From contig NC_083536.1 of assembly GCF_032362555.1 (NCBI RefSeq), positions 9,982,001 to 10,046,000 on the forward strand: a stretch of DNA of 64,000 nt, in the 5' to 3' direction. The DNA is from Amyelois transitella (taxonomy: Eukaryota; Arthropoda; Insecta; Lepidoptera; Pyralidae). This document shows positions 10,674 through 20,301 of this stretch, in pieces. The notes under the pieces were generated by a model. That model was not told the DNA's origin. It made no database searches and saw only the letters and a program-made list of their open reading frames with translations. Every line of letters starts with the position of its first letter. The first letter of the stretch is position 1. The position numbers and the translations under genes are program-made.

Positions 10674-12040
10674 TATGTTAGTTAGTGTATAATAAATAAA
10701 CTACACACATACATAAACTATAAATATAAACTTACACAGACTACATACATAATATTACACAAAATAAAAAAATACATAATAATATACATACCTATATAAA
10801 AATAGATTGATTAAAGTGAATATTACCATGAATAAAGTTAAGAAGAGAGATAGTACTTCTTCAAGTTTGTTCTAAAGGTACCTATTGTTTGTGAGGTGCG
10901 TATGTCAATGGGTAAAGCATTCCACAGACGAACAGCCTGAACTGTAAAGGATTTAGAGTAGGCTGCAGTCATATTAATGGGAGTATTGAGGCGAAGGGCA
11001 ATTAGACTACGGGAAGTGTGACTGTTATTCTGATGAAAAAAGGTGAAGCGCTCTTTAAGATACTGAGGAGTAGAAGGGATGAAAAGTACAGAAAAAAGCA
11101 GTGTGAGAATGTGATAATTGCGACGTAACCTGATTGGAAGCCACTTGAGTTGTGCACGGAAAGAGGAGATGTGGTCATATTTGCGTAAACCAAATATGAA
11201 CCTGATACAGAAATTTTGAAGGCGCTCAAGTTTATTAAGTAGATCTTCAGAAAGATTGAGATAGCATGAATCAGCATAGTCAAGGACAGGCAGAAGTAAG
11301 GATTGGGCAAGTGAAATTTTAGTTGCAGTGGGTAAGAATTTTTTTAGTCTTGTGAGTGATCTTGCTGATGCGAATATTTTCCTGCTAACTTCCGCCACTT
11401 GAGGGGACCATGAGAGCTGACGGTCAAAGAGAACACCTAAATTTTTGACCCTTTCGCTATAAACAATTTTTACTCCATTAAAGGAAATAGGAGGGAGGGA
11501 AGACCAATCAATTCTTGAAATCTGCCACGGGGAGCCTATTATGATTGCTTGAGTTTTGGTGGGGTTAACAATTAGCCCGTGATCCCTGCTCCATTTGGAT
11601 ATATGAGACAAATCGCCATTAATTTTTCCGATGCCGTTTGATAGGTCACTTAAAGAAGAGTGGCAGTAAATTTGAAGGTCATCAGCATAGAGATGATAGG
11701 AAGTGCAGAGCTGAAACGAGATGGAGTTTTTAAATAACGCAAATAAGAGAGGAGAGAGCACACCACCCTGAGGGACACCAGCCACGGTGTGGCACCAAGA
11801 AGAAAACTCGTCCTCAATGCGCACCCGCTGGTGGCGTCTGCACAGATAAGATTGAAACCAGTTAATAGCTGAAGGAGATATGTTCAGTGATTGCATCAGA
11901 CCTAAGAGAACGTCAAAGTCCACAGTGTTGAAGGCATTACTGAAGTCCAGAAAAACCAAGATTGTGACTTGTGAATTTTCAATGCCATATCGGATATCAT
12001 CTGTGATTTTTACTAAAGCGGTAGTCGTACTATTTTTTTT
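10674..12040 (-). mobile_element. 5'-truncated LINE of the LINE-A family
   Basis: The RT plus a 3' UTR of about 160 bp. The 5' end falls in the RT at about 12035, where STTTALVKITDD starts to match LINE-A (35.4 kb). Upstream bases do not fit. The element sits inside Gypsy-E. No clean target duplication could be read. Confidence 0.8.
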
Positions 12041-12064
12041 TCGCGGGTAGCAGTTAAACTTCAA
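10838..12064 (-). CDS. Reverse transcriptase C-terminal two thirds, open frame
   Basis: A 408-codon frame of which the first 12 or so residues are read-through from flanking DNA. RT motifs: FLDFSNAFNTVDFD (first palm Asp), AGVPQGGVLSPLLF, the catalytic YHLYADDLQIY, HGLIVNPTKTQAI and VKNLGVLFD, then the C-terminal domain with LRKYDHISSFRAQLKWLPI and AVRLWNALP. It is uninterrupted to the natural stop, which suggests a fairly young copy, but with no endonuclease and no fingers domain it is inert. Compare LINE-A at 34.3-36.0 kb, which has the same motifs. Confidence 0.88.
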   Translation of the reverse strand: MKFNCYPRKKNSTTTALVKITDDIRYGIENSQVTILVFLDFSNAFNTVDFDVLLGLMQSLNISPSAINWFQSYLCRRHQRVRIEDEFSSWCHTVAGVPQGGVLSPLLFALFKNSISFQLCTSYHLYADDLQIYCHSSLSDLSNGIGKINGDLSHISKWSRDHGLIVNPTKTQAIIIGSPWQISRIDWSSLPPISFNGVKIVYSERVKNLGVLFDRQLSWSPQVAEVSRKIFASARSLTRLKKFLPTATKISLAQSLLLPVLDYADSCYLNLSEDLLNKLERLQNFCIRFIFGLRKYDHISSFRAQLKWLPIRLRRNYHILTLLFSVLFIPSTPQYLKERFTFFHQNNSHTSRSLIALRLNTPINMTAAYSKSFTVQAVRLWNALPIDIRTSQTIGTFRTNLKKYYLSS

Positions 12065-12199
12065 ATACGCATTTTTAAAACTCTTTAAATTTAAATATAT
12101 TAAAAATAATATTTGTAGTATTTTAAGTTATAATTTAATGAAATTTTAATAAGTAATAATTAATTTACCTGCTGGCATATTGTACTCATATCTAGCACT

Positions 12200-12940
12200 A
12201 TGGAATCATTGCAAAAATCAATGGCACAAATGATGGAGCATTTCAACACAAAAATGGCCGATTTTCAAAAGGATTTACAAAAGGCCAGCCCCACTCTGAC
12301 ACTAAAAGCACTATCCACTGATTTTGTTGCTTTCAAGAACTTTGTTTCTACCATGATGAGGGAGTTTCAGCAACAGTTTGAGTTGTTGGCCCAGCAGCAG
12401 AATCGTCTGGAGATGCAGCAAGACCTGTTCGAGATGAGAGGACGCCGGAAAATCCTACTATTGCATGGAGTGTCTGAGAGCCCGAAGGAGGATATTGTAT
12501 CCATAATCTCTGGTTTGGCAGCAAATAGGCTAAGGCTTTCCAACTTCAGGGAAGATGATCTTTGCCGTTTCCATCGCCTGGGCAAGGCATCTCGACAAAA
12601 GCCAAGGCCTATTCTTGTGGAATTTTGTACCCTTGCAATAAAGAACAAGTTTTGGGCTGCCAAAACGCAACTGAAGGGGGCCGGTGTGACGATGTCTGAG
12701 TTTCTCACTAAAGGGCGGCATGATACATTTATGGCGGCACGTGAAAGCTTCGGCATAAACAGGTGTTGGACTCGGGATGGCTATGTGTTTGTGGTCACTC
12801 CTGATGGGGTGAGGCATCAGCTGAACTCCTGTGCAGAGGTAAACCATTTGAGCCTTTCATTTTCGAACGCTGAGACGGGCGGTGGTCTCGTCGCCGGTGC
12901 CAATTCTACCCCGAAAGCAACAGTGGTCGCCAAGAAATGA
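12200..12940 (+). CDS. LINE ORF1 protein: coiled coil and RRM/FP_C-like domain
   Basis: An intact 246-aa frame starting ATG at 12200. Residues 1-80 are a Gln/Met-rich coiled coil (MAQMMEHFNTKMADFQKDL). Residues about 82-200 (RRKILLLHGV, DLCRFHRLGKAS, KPRPILVEF, then FMAARESFGINRCWTRDGYVFV) match the RNA-binding fold shared by L1-type ORF1 proteins and the baculovirus FP C-terminal domain. The tail is short and Ala/Lys-rich. The protein should bind its own RNA as a trimer-like chaperone. It resembles the ORF1 of LINE-B at 58267-59010. There is no ORF2 downstream on this strand, so it is an orphan. Confidence 0.75.
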   Translation: MESLQKSMAQMMEHFNTKMADFQKDLQKASPTLTLKALSTDFVAFKNFVSTMMREFQQQFELLAQQQNRLEMQQDLFEMRGRRKILLLHGVSESPKEDIVSIISGLAANRLRLSNFREDDLCRFHRLGKASRQKPRPILVEFCTLAIKNKFWAAKTQLKGAGVTMSEFLTKGRHDTFMAARESFGINRCWTRDGYVFVVTPDGVRHQLNSCAEVNHLSLSFSNAETGGGLVAGANSTPKATVVAKK

Positions 12941-13281
12941 CTTTCCTAAGTTATTGGCTAGGTGCTTAATTTATTTACTGTGCATAGTGTTCGTTGTGTA
13001 TACTTTTTGTATGATGGCCCAATGTTAAATAGGCAACTATATTGTACCCACATTATTTTTATAACTTTTACTTAGGTACCTAACTCACAGCACTTTTTAT
13101 TTTATTTATTTCATACCGTATATACCTTCGTTTGAGCTTATTTGCTTATAAATATTTTCATTTCTTCTTTTGCATTGACTTTGACAATGACATTTGATCA
13201 TTTTCAGAAGTACCATCACAATAAAAGTGTGGATGTGGCATTGGACATTACTTGTAATGCCTTTTTTTTTTAATATTTTCA
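12941..13281 (+). other. 3' flank of the orphan ORF1 up to the Gypsy-E gag
   Basis: AT-rich non-coding sequence with an AATAAA signal at about 13221 and a T run at 13262-13272 next to the broken gag. It is probably the remaining 3' part of the ORF1-bearing element. Nothing else recognised. Confidence 0.4.
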
Positions 13282-13794
13282 TTACCCTACTCTAAAGGTT
13301 ATGTTTTTCCCTTTATTTAAAATGCTTATTCTAAGCGATATGTCTGCTGTAGTTTCGTTGATTTTCGCTATAAGAATACTACGCATATGCTGCACTCTAT
13401 GACAAAAATCATAATAACTTTCTCCCTTTTGAATTTTCATGGATTCTAACTCTAGAACTAGGCAGTCTTCTGTCCTGAGATCCCCGAAATGTTCTTGCAA
13501 TAGAGTTTTTAATTCGTCCCATGACGTAATATGCTCTCTCTCTCCATAAAGTGCCGCTGCTTCCCCTTTCAATCTACTTGTGATAGCGTGAAATAAGTAC
13601 TCATTTTGCAACTCATTTCCCTGAAACTGTCTAATGATATACTCAGCTTTTTGAATGAAGAATGGCAAGGTTCTTGCCTCTCCTTCGAAAAAAGGGATGA
13701 GTTTTAGCATCCCGGTTGGTAAGGTCACTACCCTATTATTAAGTTCAACCCTATCTTGACCTTGACCTGTCATTTTAATTTTAATTTGATACAA
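13282..13794 (-). pseudogene. Gypsy-E gag, N-terminal two thirds
   Basis: A 170-codon frame. From about residue 30 it reads LIPFFEGEARTLPFFIQKAE, followed by LKGEAAALYGEREHITSWDELK and LLQEHFGDLRTED: the capsid-like retrotransposon gag domain of the gypsy/17.6 group. Gag forms the particle that packages the element RNA. The frame ends with unrelated residues at 13282 where the LINE sequences start, so the C-terminus is missing. Confidence 0.8.
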
Positions 13795-14163
13795 TTTAAA
13801 ATAAAAATCTAAAAGCTATTATTTTAGTAAGAATTTAACTAATTATTGTATAACGAGTAAAATAAGGCTTTGTTAATCCCTATTAAGACACGAAACACAT
13901 ATAAATATCACCAGGACGAGAAAGGAAAACAACAAGGAAAGTGAAAAAGATCTACTCACATGTCCCGTAGTACTCCGTAGTCCTTCTGTGACACTGGAAT
14001 ATTGACAGCACTTAGTCTCTGCGATATCGTGTTTCACACTTGACGAATTTATAAGATTTGTAGGTTCGGTACCCTGTTAAATCGGTAAGACGAACGTCGA
14101 GTCCAGGAACCACGAAAAAGTCTATTCGCGAACACACAGTAGCCCGACGACAGGACACAAAGA
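13795..14163 (-). other. Gypsy-E 5' leader
   Basis: Untranslated leader between the primer binding site and gag, about 370 bp on the minus strand. No credible reading frame is seen. Confidence 0.55.
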
Positions 14164-14173
14164 GGCTGCGCCA
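14164..14173 (-). promoter_or_regulatory. Primer binding site of Gypsy-E
   Basis: TGGCGCAGCC on the minus strand, just inside the 5' LTR. Errantiviruses of the gypsy/17.6 group start minus-strand cDNA from a tRNA-Ser whose 3' end pairs with TGGCGCAG. The position ahead of gag supports the reading. Confidence 0.7.
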
Positions 14174-14403
14174 GTCAAGTGGTGGCCAGTGGGTTGGTGG
14201 TGGCCAGTGGGTTGGTTTAAAAAAAACCAACTTTAACTTCGACCGGCAGAGTAACTGCACTGTTTATTGATTAACACAATATTCAACTTATTCTATCTTA
14301 ATACTACTTATATATGAAAATTCTGCTGCTAAATCAGCCTACTTACCTATCCTACTTCATCACCTACTTTATTGTTTCGCAACATTATTTAATAACGCCG
14401 ACT
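14174..14403 (-). repeat. Candidate 5' LTR of Gypsy-E
   Basis: About 230 bp on the minus strand starting AGTCGGCG (errantivirus LTRs typically start AGT) and ending at the primer binding site. An AATAAA lies near 14268-14273. The U5 part holds two perfect tandem 18-bp units (14179-14214). There is no second LTR to compare with, so the outer border is inferred. Confidence 0.5.
14179..14214. repeat. Two tandem 18-bp units in the Gypsy-E LTR
   Basis: GTGGTGGCCAGTGGGTTG occurs twice without mismatch at 14179-14196 and 14197-14214. Confidence 0.9.
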
Positions 14404-14406
14404 ATT

Positions 14407-15186
14407 TTATTTATTATTGCATAGTAATCTAAATTGAGGGGGTTTACTACCCTTAACTAGTTCGATATGAACTGCCTTCACAACAAGACATACGAAAAGA
14501 CATATATAAGCCTTCTGCGAATGTTGACCTCTCCGACGAGTAAGAGTGATGCGGATAGGACCGGCATAGTCCACTCCGGTATGCACGAAAGCTTTCGCTT
14601 CAGTGATGCGAAAAGGCGGCAAATCTGCCATTTTAGGAGTTGGATGAATAGGATTCGACCTGAAACAGGTATTACATTCTCTAAGTCTAGATCTTACGAC
14701 AGTTCTAGCGTCTAATATCCAAAACTTTTGTCGTACAATAGAAATAAGTAAACCAGGACCAGTATGACAATTGGTCTGATGGTAGTGGGTGATAATAAGA
14801 TCAACCACATGATCCTTTTTAGGCAAAAGCGCAGGATGCTTCACCTTAAAAGGCAGATCAGAATTCTTGAGTCTTCCTCCAATACGAAGGACATTTTCCT
14901 CGTCAAGAAAAACTGATAAGTTTTGTAATTTTTTACAAGGACGTTTATTAGATTTGACTAACTTTATATCGTCATGAAAATGAACACGGCACGTAATAAA
15001 AATGTTTCAGAAACTAAATATGCCTTAATATTTATAACTGGGATTTTCTTTATAAAACGCAATATATAAATCGTAGTACCTACTCAAAAGTTTCTCCCAG
15101 GAAGAAAAACGTTTCGTCAACTCATACAGTACGGGTGACTCAATTTGATAAGTTTTATTAGTTAAAACATTAACTTTGAGTTCAGG
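14407..15186 (-). pseudogene. BEL-B integrase N-terminal domain and core start
   Basis: From 15186 the frame is coding-like with stops and shifts (SPVLYELTKRFSSWEKLL). It becomes clean at 14844: HPALLPKKDHVVDLIITHYHQTNCHTGPG and RLRECNTCFR give the His-His-Cys-Cys zinc-binding domain, then FVHTGVDYAGPI holds the first catalytic Asp and KAVHIELV follows. Homology ends near 14460 and the last residues are read-through. The second Asp and the Glu are absent, so it is catalytically dead. Confidence 0.85.
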
Positions 15187-16269
15187 TTAAGAATCCATAT
15201 TCATTAAAGAAAACGGTTTTATTGGCCATGTAGTTGGTGGGTTGATTAACCATGGAGGGCCATTCCACCACAGGTTATTAGAAAGTAGTTGCGAAGGTAA
15301 CATACCACGTGACACACAGTCACCAGGATTCTCACTCCCACTGATATGATAGTAATTATGTGCTGGCAAATTCTCTTGGCACTGAGCGATACGATTACTG
15401 ACAAAAACCGACCACCTGTGCGGTGAGGAATGTATCCAAGAAAGAGCAATAGTCGAATCTGAGTGAGCATAAATACCGTTGAGATGTATTCGAAGACTAT
15501 AAGCATCGCGTACAATTTTTACCAGTTTAGACATCAAAACAGCAGCACATAATTCTAAACGAGCCAATGTAGTGACTTTGACAGGGGAGACCATGGATTT
15601 CGCACATAGCAATCTAACCGTAATTAATTGATTTTGATCAGTGCAATGCAAATATATAACGCATCCATAACCATTCATACTTGCATCGCAGAAAGCCACA
15701 AGATTGACTTCATATACATCGGAAGCTCCAACATGACGTGGAATCTTCACGCCTCTCAATAAGGGAAGTTCCTGGGTGAGCAAGGCAAAACGACGGATTA
15801 TACTCTCAGGAGGAGTTTCATCCCAATCTACTTTACAGAGCCATAACTCTTTAATCAGTAATTTAGCATATAGTATGACTGGGGAAATTACACCCAGGAC
15901 ATCAAATAAGCGAGCTACAATAGAGAGGATGTTCCTCTTGGTACATTTATCATGTACATCGTAAATAGTAACAAACAACTTGTCATCACTAGGCTCCCAG
16001 GCGAGACCTAACACCTTGGAAACATTACCTCCTTTGGAAATATCCACCGTGCTTCGGTGAGACTCGCGTAACTGTGACAACACCTCAGAATAATTGCTAG
16101 TCCACTTGACAAGATCGAGGGATCCCGCCTTAAACAGGGAAACCAATTGCTTGGACAAAGAAACTGCAATTTTCGCATTAGGCACTGAATAAACTAAATC
16201 GTCCATATAAAGCCTACTCTTAGCGACAGCGGCTGCTTCAGGATACTCATGAGACATATCCTCAGCCAA
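15187..16269 (-). pseudogene. BEL-B reverse transcriptase C-terminal part and RNase H
   Basis: A 360-codon open block. It starts within the RT at LAEDMSHEYPEAA, immediately followed by the catalytic RLYMDDLVYS (YMDD box). It continues with KVLGLAWEP, the RNase H-like region (LVAFCDASMNGYGCVIY, with the catalytic Asp) and IYAHSDSTIALSWI. The order matches BEL/Pao pol. The block just upstream lacks about 130 residues of fingers and palm, including the first catalytic Asp: the preceding frame jumps from VIHDYLN directly to KQLAEDM. Confidence 0.9.
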
Positions 16270-16273
16270 CTGC

Positions 16274-16671
16274 TTAACAGTTCAGGTAATCATGAATTAC
16301 AGAATTGTAATTCTCCCTTAACCCGGGAGTATGTTTAAATTTTCGCTCTAAAGCCATAAATCGACGAAGAGCAAAAGCCCTTGAGTTACCTAATTCTGAA
16401 GGGGTGCGACAGAACGGCAGAGAAACGGAATAGCGACTAAACTCGTCACGTGACACTGAAGATGTGAATAAATTCTCACATTCTGTTTCTTCCGGACTTA
16501 AATATTTCATCTGCCGTATCTCCTCGAACTCCCAGAATTTCTGAAGGACATCGTTAAGAGCGAACCCAGTGAATGAAGGAACAGAGGATGTTTTGGGTAC
16601 ATCACCCATCAAAATATATCCAAATGTAGTCAATATAGCGGGTGGAGCGCTAGTACTTGATTCAACTCTGT
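16274..16671 (-). pseudogene. BEL-B protease-RT junction and RT N-terminus
   Basis: On the minus strand, from the R1 tail: ESSTSAPPAILTTFGYILMGDVP. This is the conserved T-x-F/L-G-x-I-x-x-G segment that follows the BEL aspartic protease. Then FWEFEEIRQ and the RT N-terminal block RRFMALERKFKHTPGL, ending VIHDYLN. A stop at 16274 follows where RT sequence is deleted. The protease itself (DSGS-type motif) is not present anywhere between here and gag. Confidence 0.8.
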
Positions 16672-16689
16672 CACCTTTTTTTTTTTTGT

Positions 16690-16905
16690 TACGAAGGGGA
16701 AATCCATTTACGGACGACCCCCCGGGTCTTCACCCGGGAGAGTGTGGGACTCCTGGCACCGAGTGTGCCAGACTACCGCACTAAAACCCCTCCGGCGCTT
16801 CCTTCCTGCCATTTAGAAGGCATCATGGGATCGGCAATGCATTTTACCATGATGCCCTCTGGCTCCTCGGTGCGGCTTTACCGAGGATCTTGCTTTCTTG
16901 GACGA
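16690..16905 (-). other. Structured 3' UTR of the R1-clade LINE
   Basis: Two perfect stem-loops lie side by side: 10-bp arms at 16817-16826/16845-16854 (GGCATCATGG and its complement) and 8-bp arms at 16862-16869/16878-16885 (TCCTCGGT and its complement). R1-type RTs are known to recognise structure in the 3' UTR, so these may be the RT binding site. A CCCGGG-containing repeat lies near 16721-16740. Confidence 0.65.
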
Positions 16906-18610
16906 CTAGTAAGTTGCTAGTCGCCCATACTGCCCAGGATTAGTGGTCCTGTTGGGGGAGTAGGTGAGCACGGTAACGTGCTCGCCTTCTGCCACCCCGT
17001 CCACGTCTATTGAGGGCGCGTTTGGGTCTTCCTCCCGCACCCTCTCAGCAGCCTCCTTCTGCGAGATGACGGTCTCACAGAAGGAAGCAACCGCCGCCCA
17101 GTTCCTCTCGCTGCATAACATCCTGTCAACGACGTTATGCAGCGAGAGGTCGCCATCCCCCAAAACTTCCACCAGCTCTTGCCGCTGCGCCGGCCACCTT
17201 GAGCAGTCTGCCAGAGTGTGTTGGGCCGTGTCGTCCGGCTCTCCACACTCATGGCAGACCTCGCTCCCTTCTTTCCCAATACGGTACAGGTAATGACCGA
17301 AGCTGCCATGCCCGGTCATTACCTGTGCTAACCTGTACGACACCTGGCCGTGGCGTCGATCCAGCCATTTGTCCAGCGATGGAAGGAGAGGAGAAAAGTC
17401 CCTCCACCACGTTGCGGAGGAGCTCCGGTTCCAGAGAGGCCATCGGGGCGGCGCACTGCAATTTGTTCCGTACAAGTTTGTACGGCCGCCCCCAAGGGTC
17501 CCGGTCCAACGCGGCCAAGAACTCTTTGTAGGATTCGTCCTTGGCCTTGGCAATCGCTTTGGACAGGGCCTCCTTAGCCTCTCTAAGTGCCGCACGCAGG
17601 AGCTCCTCCTCACCCTTCACTATCGTCCTTCGCCGCCTACACCGGGTATATGCCCGACGGGCACTATTGCTGGTGCGTCGGAGCTCGGCGATCTCCTCCG
17701 ACCACCAGTGTACCCGTTTTTTGTTAGGCGGCGGACCCGATCTCCTCATAGAGGCGTCGCAGACGGCGACAAGCGACGCCCGAAAGCGGCAGGCCCTCTC
17801 CTCCACGTCGAGGGACCGGTCTGGCGATGGTGTTCGCCAACGCTCGATCATGGCCGCCTCTTCAGCTGAGTCAGCGTCGAGGCTGGCCAGGCTCCACTTG
17901 CGGAACCGGTCCCTCAGGAGATTGCGACCTTGACTGGGCGGCCGCACCGAAGCCGGTCTGGAGACCGACATCCGCACATATAAATGGTCGGAGAGGGTCT
18001 CCACATCCTCCAGGACACGCCAACCTGTGACACGTGCAGCGGTGGAGGGGGTAGCGAACGAAACGTCCACTATAGAGCCCCCATTCCACCGTACACAAGT
18101 GTTGGCGGTGCCCAGGTTTAGGACACACAGCCCCGATGCCATCATCCAGTCGGAGAGGATCCTGCCGCGAAGGTCGGTGACGGGGGAACCCCATACCGGA
18201 GACTTGGCATTAAAGTCCCCCGCCACCACTACAGGCGTGGGCGCCGCTCCCGCAACAATCCGCCCCACCTCAAGAAGGAGACACTCAAGCTCGCGACGTG
18301 GTCTAGATGGGGCTAAGTACACGGCGACAAGAACCATGTCACCCCATCTAGCCGCGACGTAGCCCCGGCCTGCACTCTGCTTGACCAGAGGAGGCCGGTC
18401 TCCCATCCGGGGGATGGTCATAGCGACCTCTCCCTCCGTGTCCCCCACCCATGTAGGGAGAGGGGCAACAAAATATGGCTCACACACAATGGCAGCACTA
18501 ATGCCCCACTCCGCCAGGTGCTGGAGCAAGAGATCTTGCGCGCGGGCGGAGTGGTTAATGTTGCACTGCAGCAGCTCCAGTGGTTGATGCTGGTGCTGGT
18601 GTCTAGGCAT
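16906..18610 (-). pseudogene. R1-clade ORF2: endonuclease fused to C-terminal zinc domain, RT deleted
   Basis: From ATG at 18610: LELLQCNINHSARAQDLLLQ is the first strand of the APE-type endonuclease (Asn of CNIN), with CEPYF (Glu), VVVAGDFNAKSPVWGS (GDFN loop) and VETLSDHLYVRM (SDH triad), all intact. The linker runs to ELLRNVVEGLF near 17390. A frameshifted join then leads at once to LDRRHGQVSYRLAQVMTGHG and the C-terminal CCHC-like motif VCHECGEPDDTAQHTLADC of R1 ORF2. A normal R1 has about 500 residues of RT between these parts. An endonuclease-only product could still be made up to the join. Confidence 0.88.
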
Positions 18611-20268
18611 TAGTGCTCCATTGTGCTGCCCGCTCTGTTAGGCCCAGTGGGCTCCAGCCGCCCCCTGGTGCGCGGGGGGTTGCACGCCTTCCCTCCCATA
18701 GTGTGCTTTGCCGGGAGCTTGGCGTGATGGCACACCGCACACCAGGGCTCCTTTTCTGCACATTGTTGTGTGAGGTGCCCCGTTTTCCCGCATCTGTGGC
18801 AGAGTTCTGATCTGTCCACCGGTGATGGACACAGCGCCCTCGTGTGGCCCAAACCCATGCACCTGAAGCAGCGCATAGGCAGGGGTTCCAGGCCAGTGAT
18901 TTTGGCGGACGACCAACCAATCAAAATACGGCCGTCCGCCACGAGGGCGTTGGCCACGGCTACAGAGCAGGTCACGATGACGGCCCCGGTGAAGTCCGGG
19001 GTCATTCGGATCTGCCCCACCTTTATTTGTTCCGGTGGACATTTGCCGACCTGGGACACCTCCCTCTGCAGTATCTCCGGCGTGACCGATTCGTCAAAGC
19101 CGGAGATTTTAATTTGGGCCGTTTTGTACGGCCGCGTGACCTCGGCTACTTCCCCCACTAGTTCCCGGATTTTACTGGGGAGGTTGTCAGCGACAGCGCC
19201 GCTGTCACTTCCGGGGACCTCGATGATTCTGGCGCCTGTCGCCGTACTCCTCACTGCCACATGATCCACACCCATGGTCGCCAATTTTATTGTGGTGACC
19301 CTTTCCATCACCGTTTTATAATCTACCGTGGCACCCGACTTGAGAGTCACCACCACAGCCGTTGACTTGGGAAGGGCATACTGCCGCTTGACCGGCGCAG
19401 GGGCCGTAGGGCGAGGAGCCGCACTATCCACCCCAGGAGGGGATGATTTTTTTCCCTTCCTCTTATTTTTCCCCTTTTTAACTACCTCCGTCCAAGAGGA
19501 GGAGGGGGTGGGTTCCTCCTGGGGTGGGGCGCCAGAAGCATCCTGTGAGGGAGCTTGCAGAGCCTTTGCCGTTGTGGCTTTTGGCGCTTTGGGCGCCGGG
19601 CCAGGTCTTGCCGGGGGCATCAGGGTGGAACCTGCAACTGCCCCCACATTTTCGGGTTGTTTGGGTGCCTCAGCTTTTTTAGCATCTTGGGCCTTTCCAG
19701 CCTCCTTATTGCGACGGTCAGCCGCAAGCGGTGGACGCAGTACCTCCTGAGGGGCAACAATAGCCCTCTTTTCCAGTTCCTTAATGCGGTCGTTCATCAT
19801 TCCCCCCAGGGAGAGGAATAGGTCCCTGGTGAGGGACTCTCCGAACGACCGCATGGAGCGGTCGACCTGGGCCATGATATCGGCCGTCGAGGCCAAGGGC
19901 TCCGTGTTGGGGGCCTTCCTCTCAGAGAATGCGATTCGGAGGGCTTTAGTCTCTTGCCTTAGCAGAACTAGTTCCTCCCGCATCCTCTTGTTATCCGCCG
20001 CCATTTTGCGGTTGACCTCAGACTCTTCACCTCGGTCCGCGATTTTGTCCGCCGCTTCGAGGATCTCGGTGCAGGCGGACTTCATTTTAGCCCAGGTCGT
20101 CCCTTTTAGATTACCGGACTTCTTGGCCTCCTCTAGTACGGTCCGAGCCGCCTGGCGCACCACCTCCAGTTGACCGTCCACAATTGAGGCCTCATCGGTG
20201 TTTACTTCAAATTTGCACTTTAGCATTAAAAACTTGCACTTTAGCATTAAAAGACATCGAGGCGGCAT
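18610..20268 (-). CDS. R1-clade ORF1 (gag-like) protein with three zinc knuckles
   Basis: An intact 552-codon frame. The N-terminal half is Ala/Lys-rich with coiled-coil character (residues about 25-150), then a Pro/Ala-rich linker containing TEVVKKGKNKRKGKK, a compact domain with VAVRSTATGARIIEVPG and SGFDESVTPEILQREV (RRM-like), and at about residues 464-530 three Cys/His knuckles: CFRCMGLGHTRALC, CHRCGKTGHLTQQC and CAVCHHAKLPAKH…C. This is the standard R1/SART/TRAS gag layout. It packages element RNA. The stop TAA overlaps the ORF2 ATG as TAATG, which favours translation of ORF2 by termination-reinitiation, as shown for SART1. The first 20 codons include a 20-bp duplication, so the true start may be further in. 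Confidence 0.88.
   Translation of the reverse strand: MPPRCLLMLKCKFLMLKCKFEVNTDEASIVDGQLEVVRQAARTVLEEAKKSGNLKGTTWAKMKSACTEILEAADKIADRGEESEVNRKMAADNKRMREELVLLRQETKALRIAFSERKAPNTEPLASTADIMAQVDRSMRSFGESLTRDLFLSLGGMMNDRIKELEKRAIVAPQEVLRPPLAADRRNKEAGKAQDAKKAEAPKQPENVGAVAGSTLMPPARPGPAPKAPKATTAKALQAPSQDASGAPPQEEPTPSSSWTEVVKKGKNKRKGKKSSPPGVDSAAPRPTAPAPVKRQYALPKSTAVVVTLKSGATVDYKTVMERVTTIKLATMGVDHVAVRSTATGARIIEVPGSDSGAVADNLPSKIRELVGEVAEVTRPYKTAQIKISGFDESVTPEILQREVSQVGKCPPEQIKVGQIRMTPDFTGAVIVTCSVAVANALVADGRILIGWSSAKITGLEPLPMRCFRCMGLGHTRALCPSPVDRSELCHRCGKTGHLTQQCAEKEPWCAVCHHAKLPAKHTMGGKACNPPRTRGRLEPTGPNRAGSTMEH
20210..20255. repeat. Tandem 20-bp duplication at the start of R1 ORF1
   Basis: The unit ACTTGCACTTTAGCATTAAA-like occurs twice in a row, giving the duplicated LMLKCKF in the ORF1 N-terminus. 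Probably a 5' end slippage or repeated template jump. Confidence 0.8.
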
Positions 20269-20301
20269 CGGTAAACAAAGATGACGTTAACCCGCCCCGG
20301 G

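Larger units (their letters stand above)
9790..14403 (-). mobile_element. Gypsy-E, errantivirus-type LTR element, fragmented
   Basis: A minus-strand Gypsy element with a candidate 5' LTR (about 14403-14174), a tRNA primer site TGGCGCAGCC at 14173-14164 as used by the gypsy/17.6 group, a leader, the gag N-terminus (13794-13282) and the pol 3' end (10600-9843). LINE sequences occupy 10674-13275 in its middle, and protease, RT and RNase H are missing. No 3' LTR is visible before BEL-A begins at 9785, so the 3' end is deleted. Confidence 0.7.

Noticed and set aside
14012..14260. A small minus-strand protein with a PTHWPP repeat
   Set aside because: It overlaps the primer site and the duplicated 18-bp units of the Gypsy-E LTR, so the repeat peptide is a by-product.
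8871..16671. BEL-A and BEL-B as one element split by Gypsy-E
   Set aside because: The two overlap over about 40 integrase residues and differ there.
17199..20173. Many plus-strand frames of 60-170 codons opposite the R1-clade ORFs
   Set aside because: GC-rich DNA leaves antisense frames open; none has a recognisable domain, and the minus-strand ORFs explain the region.
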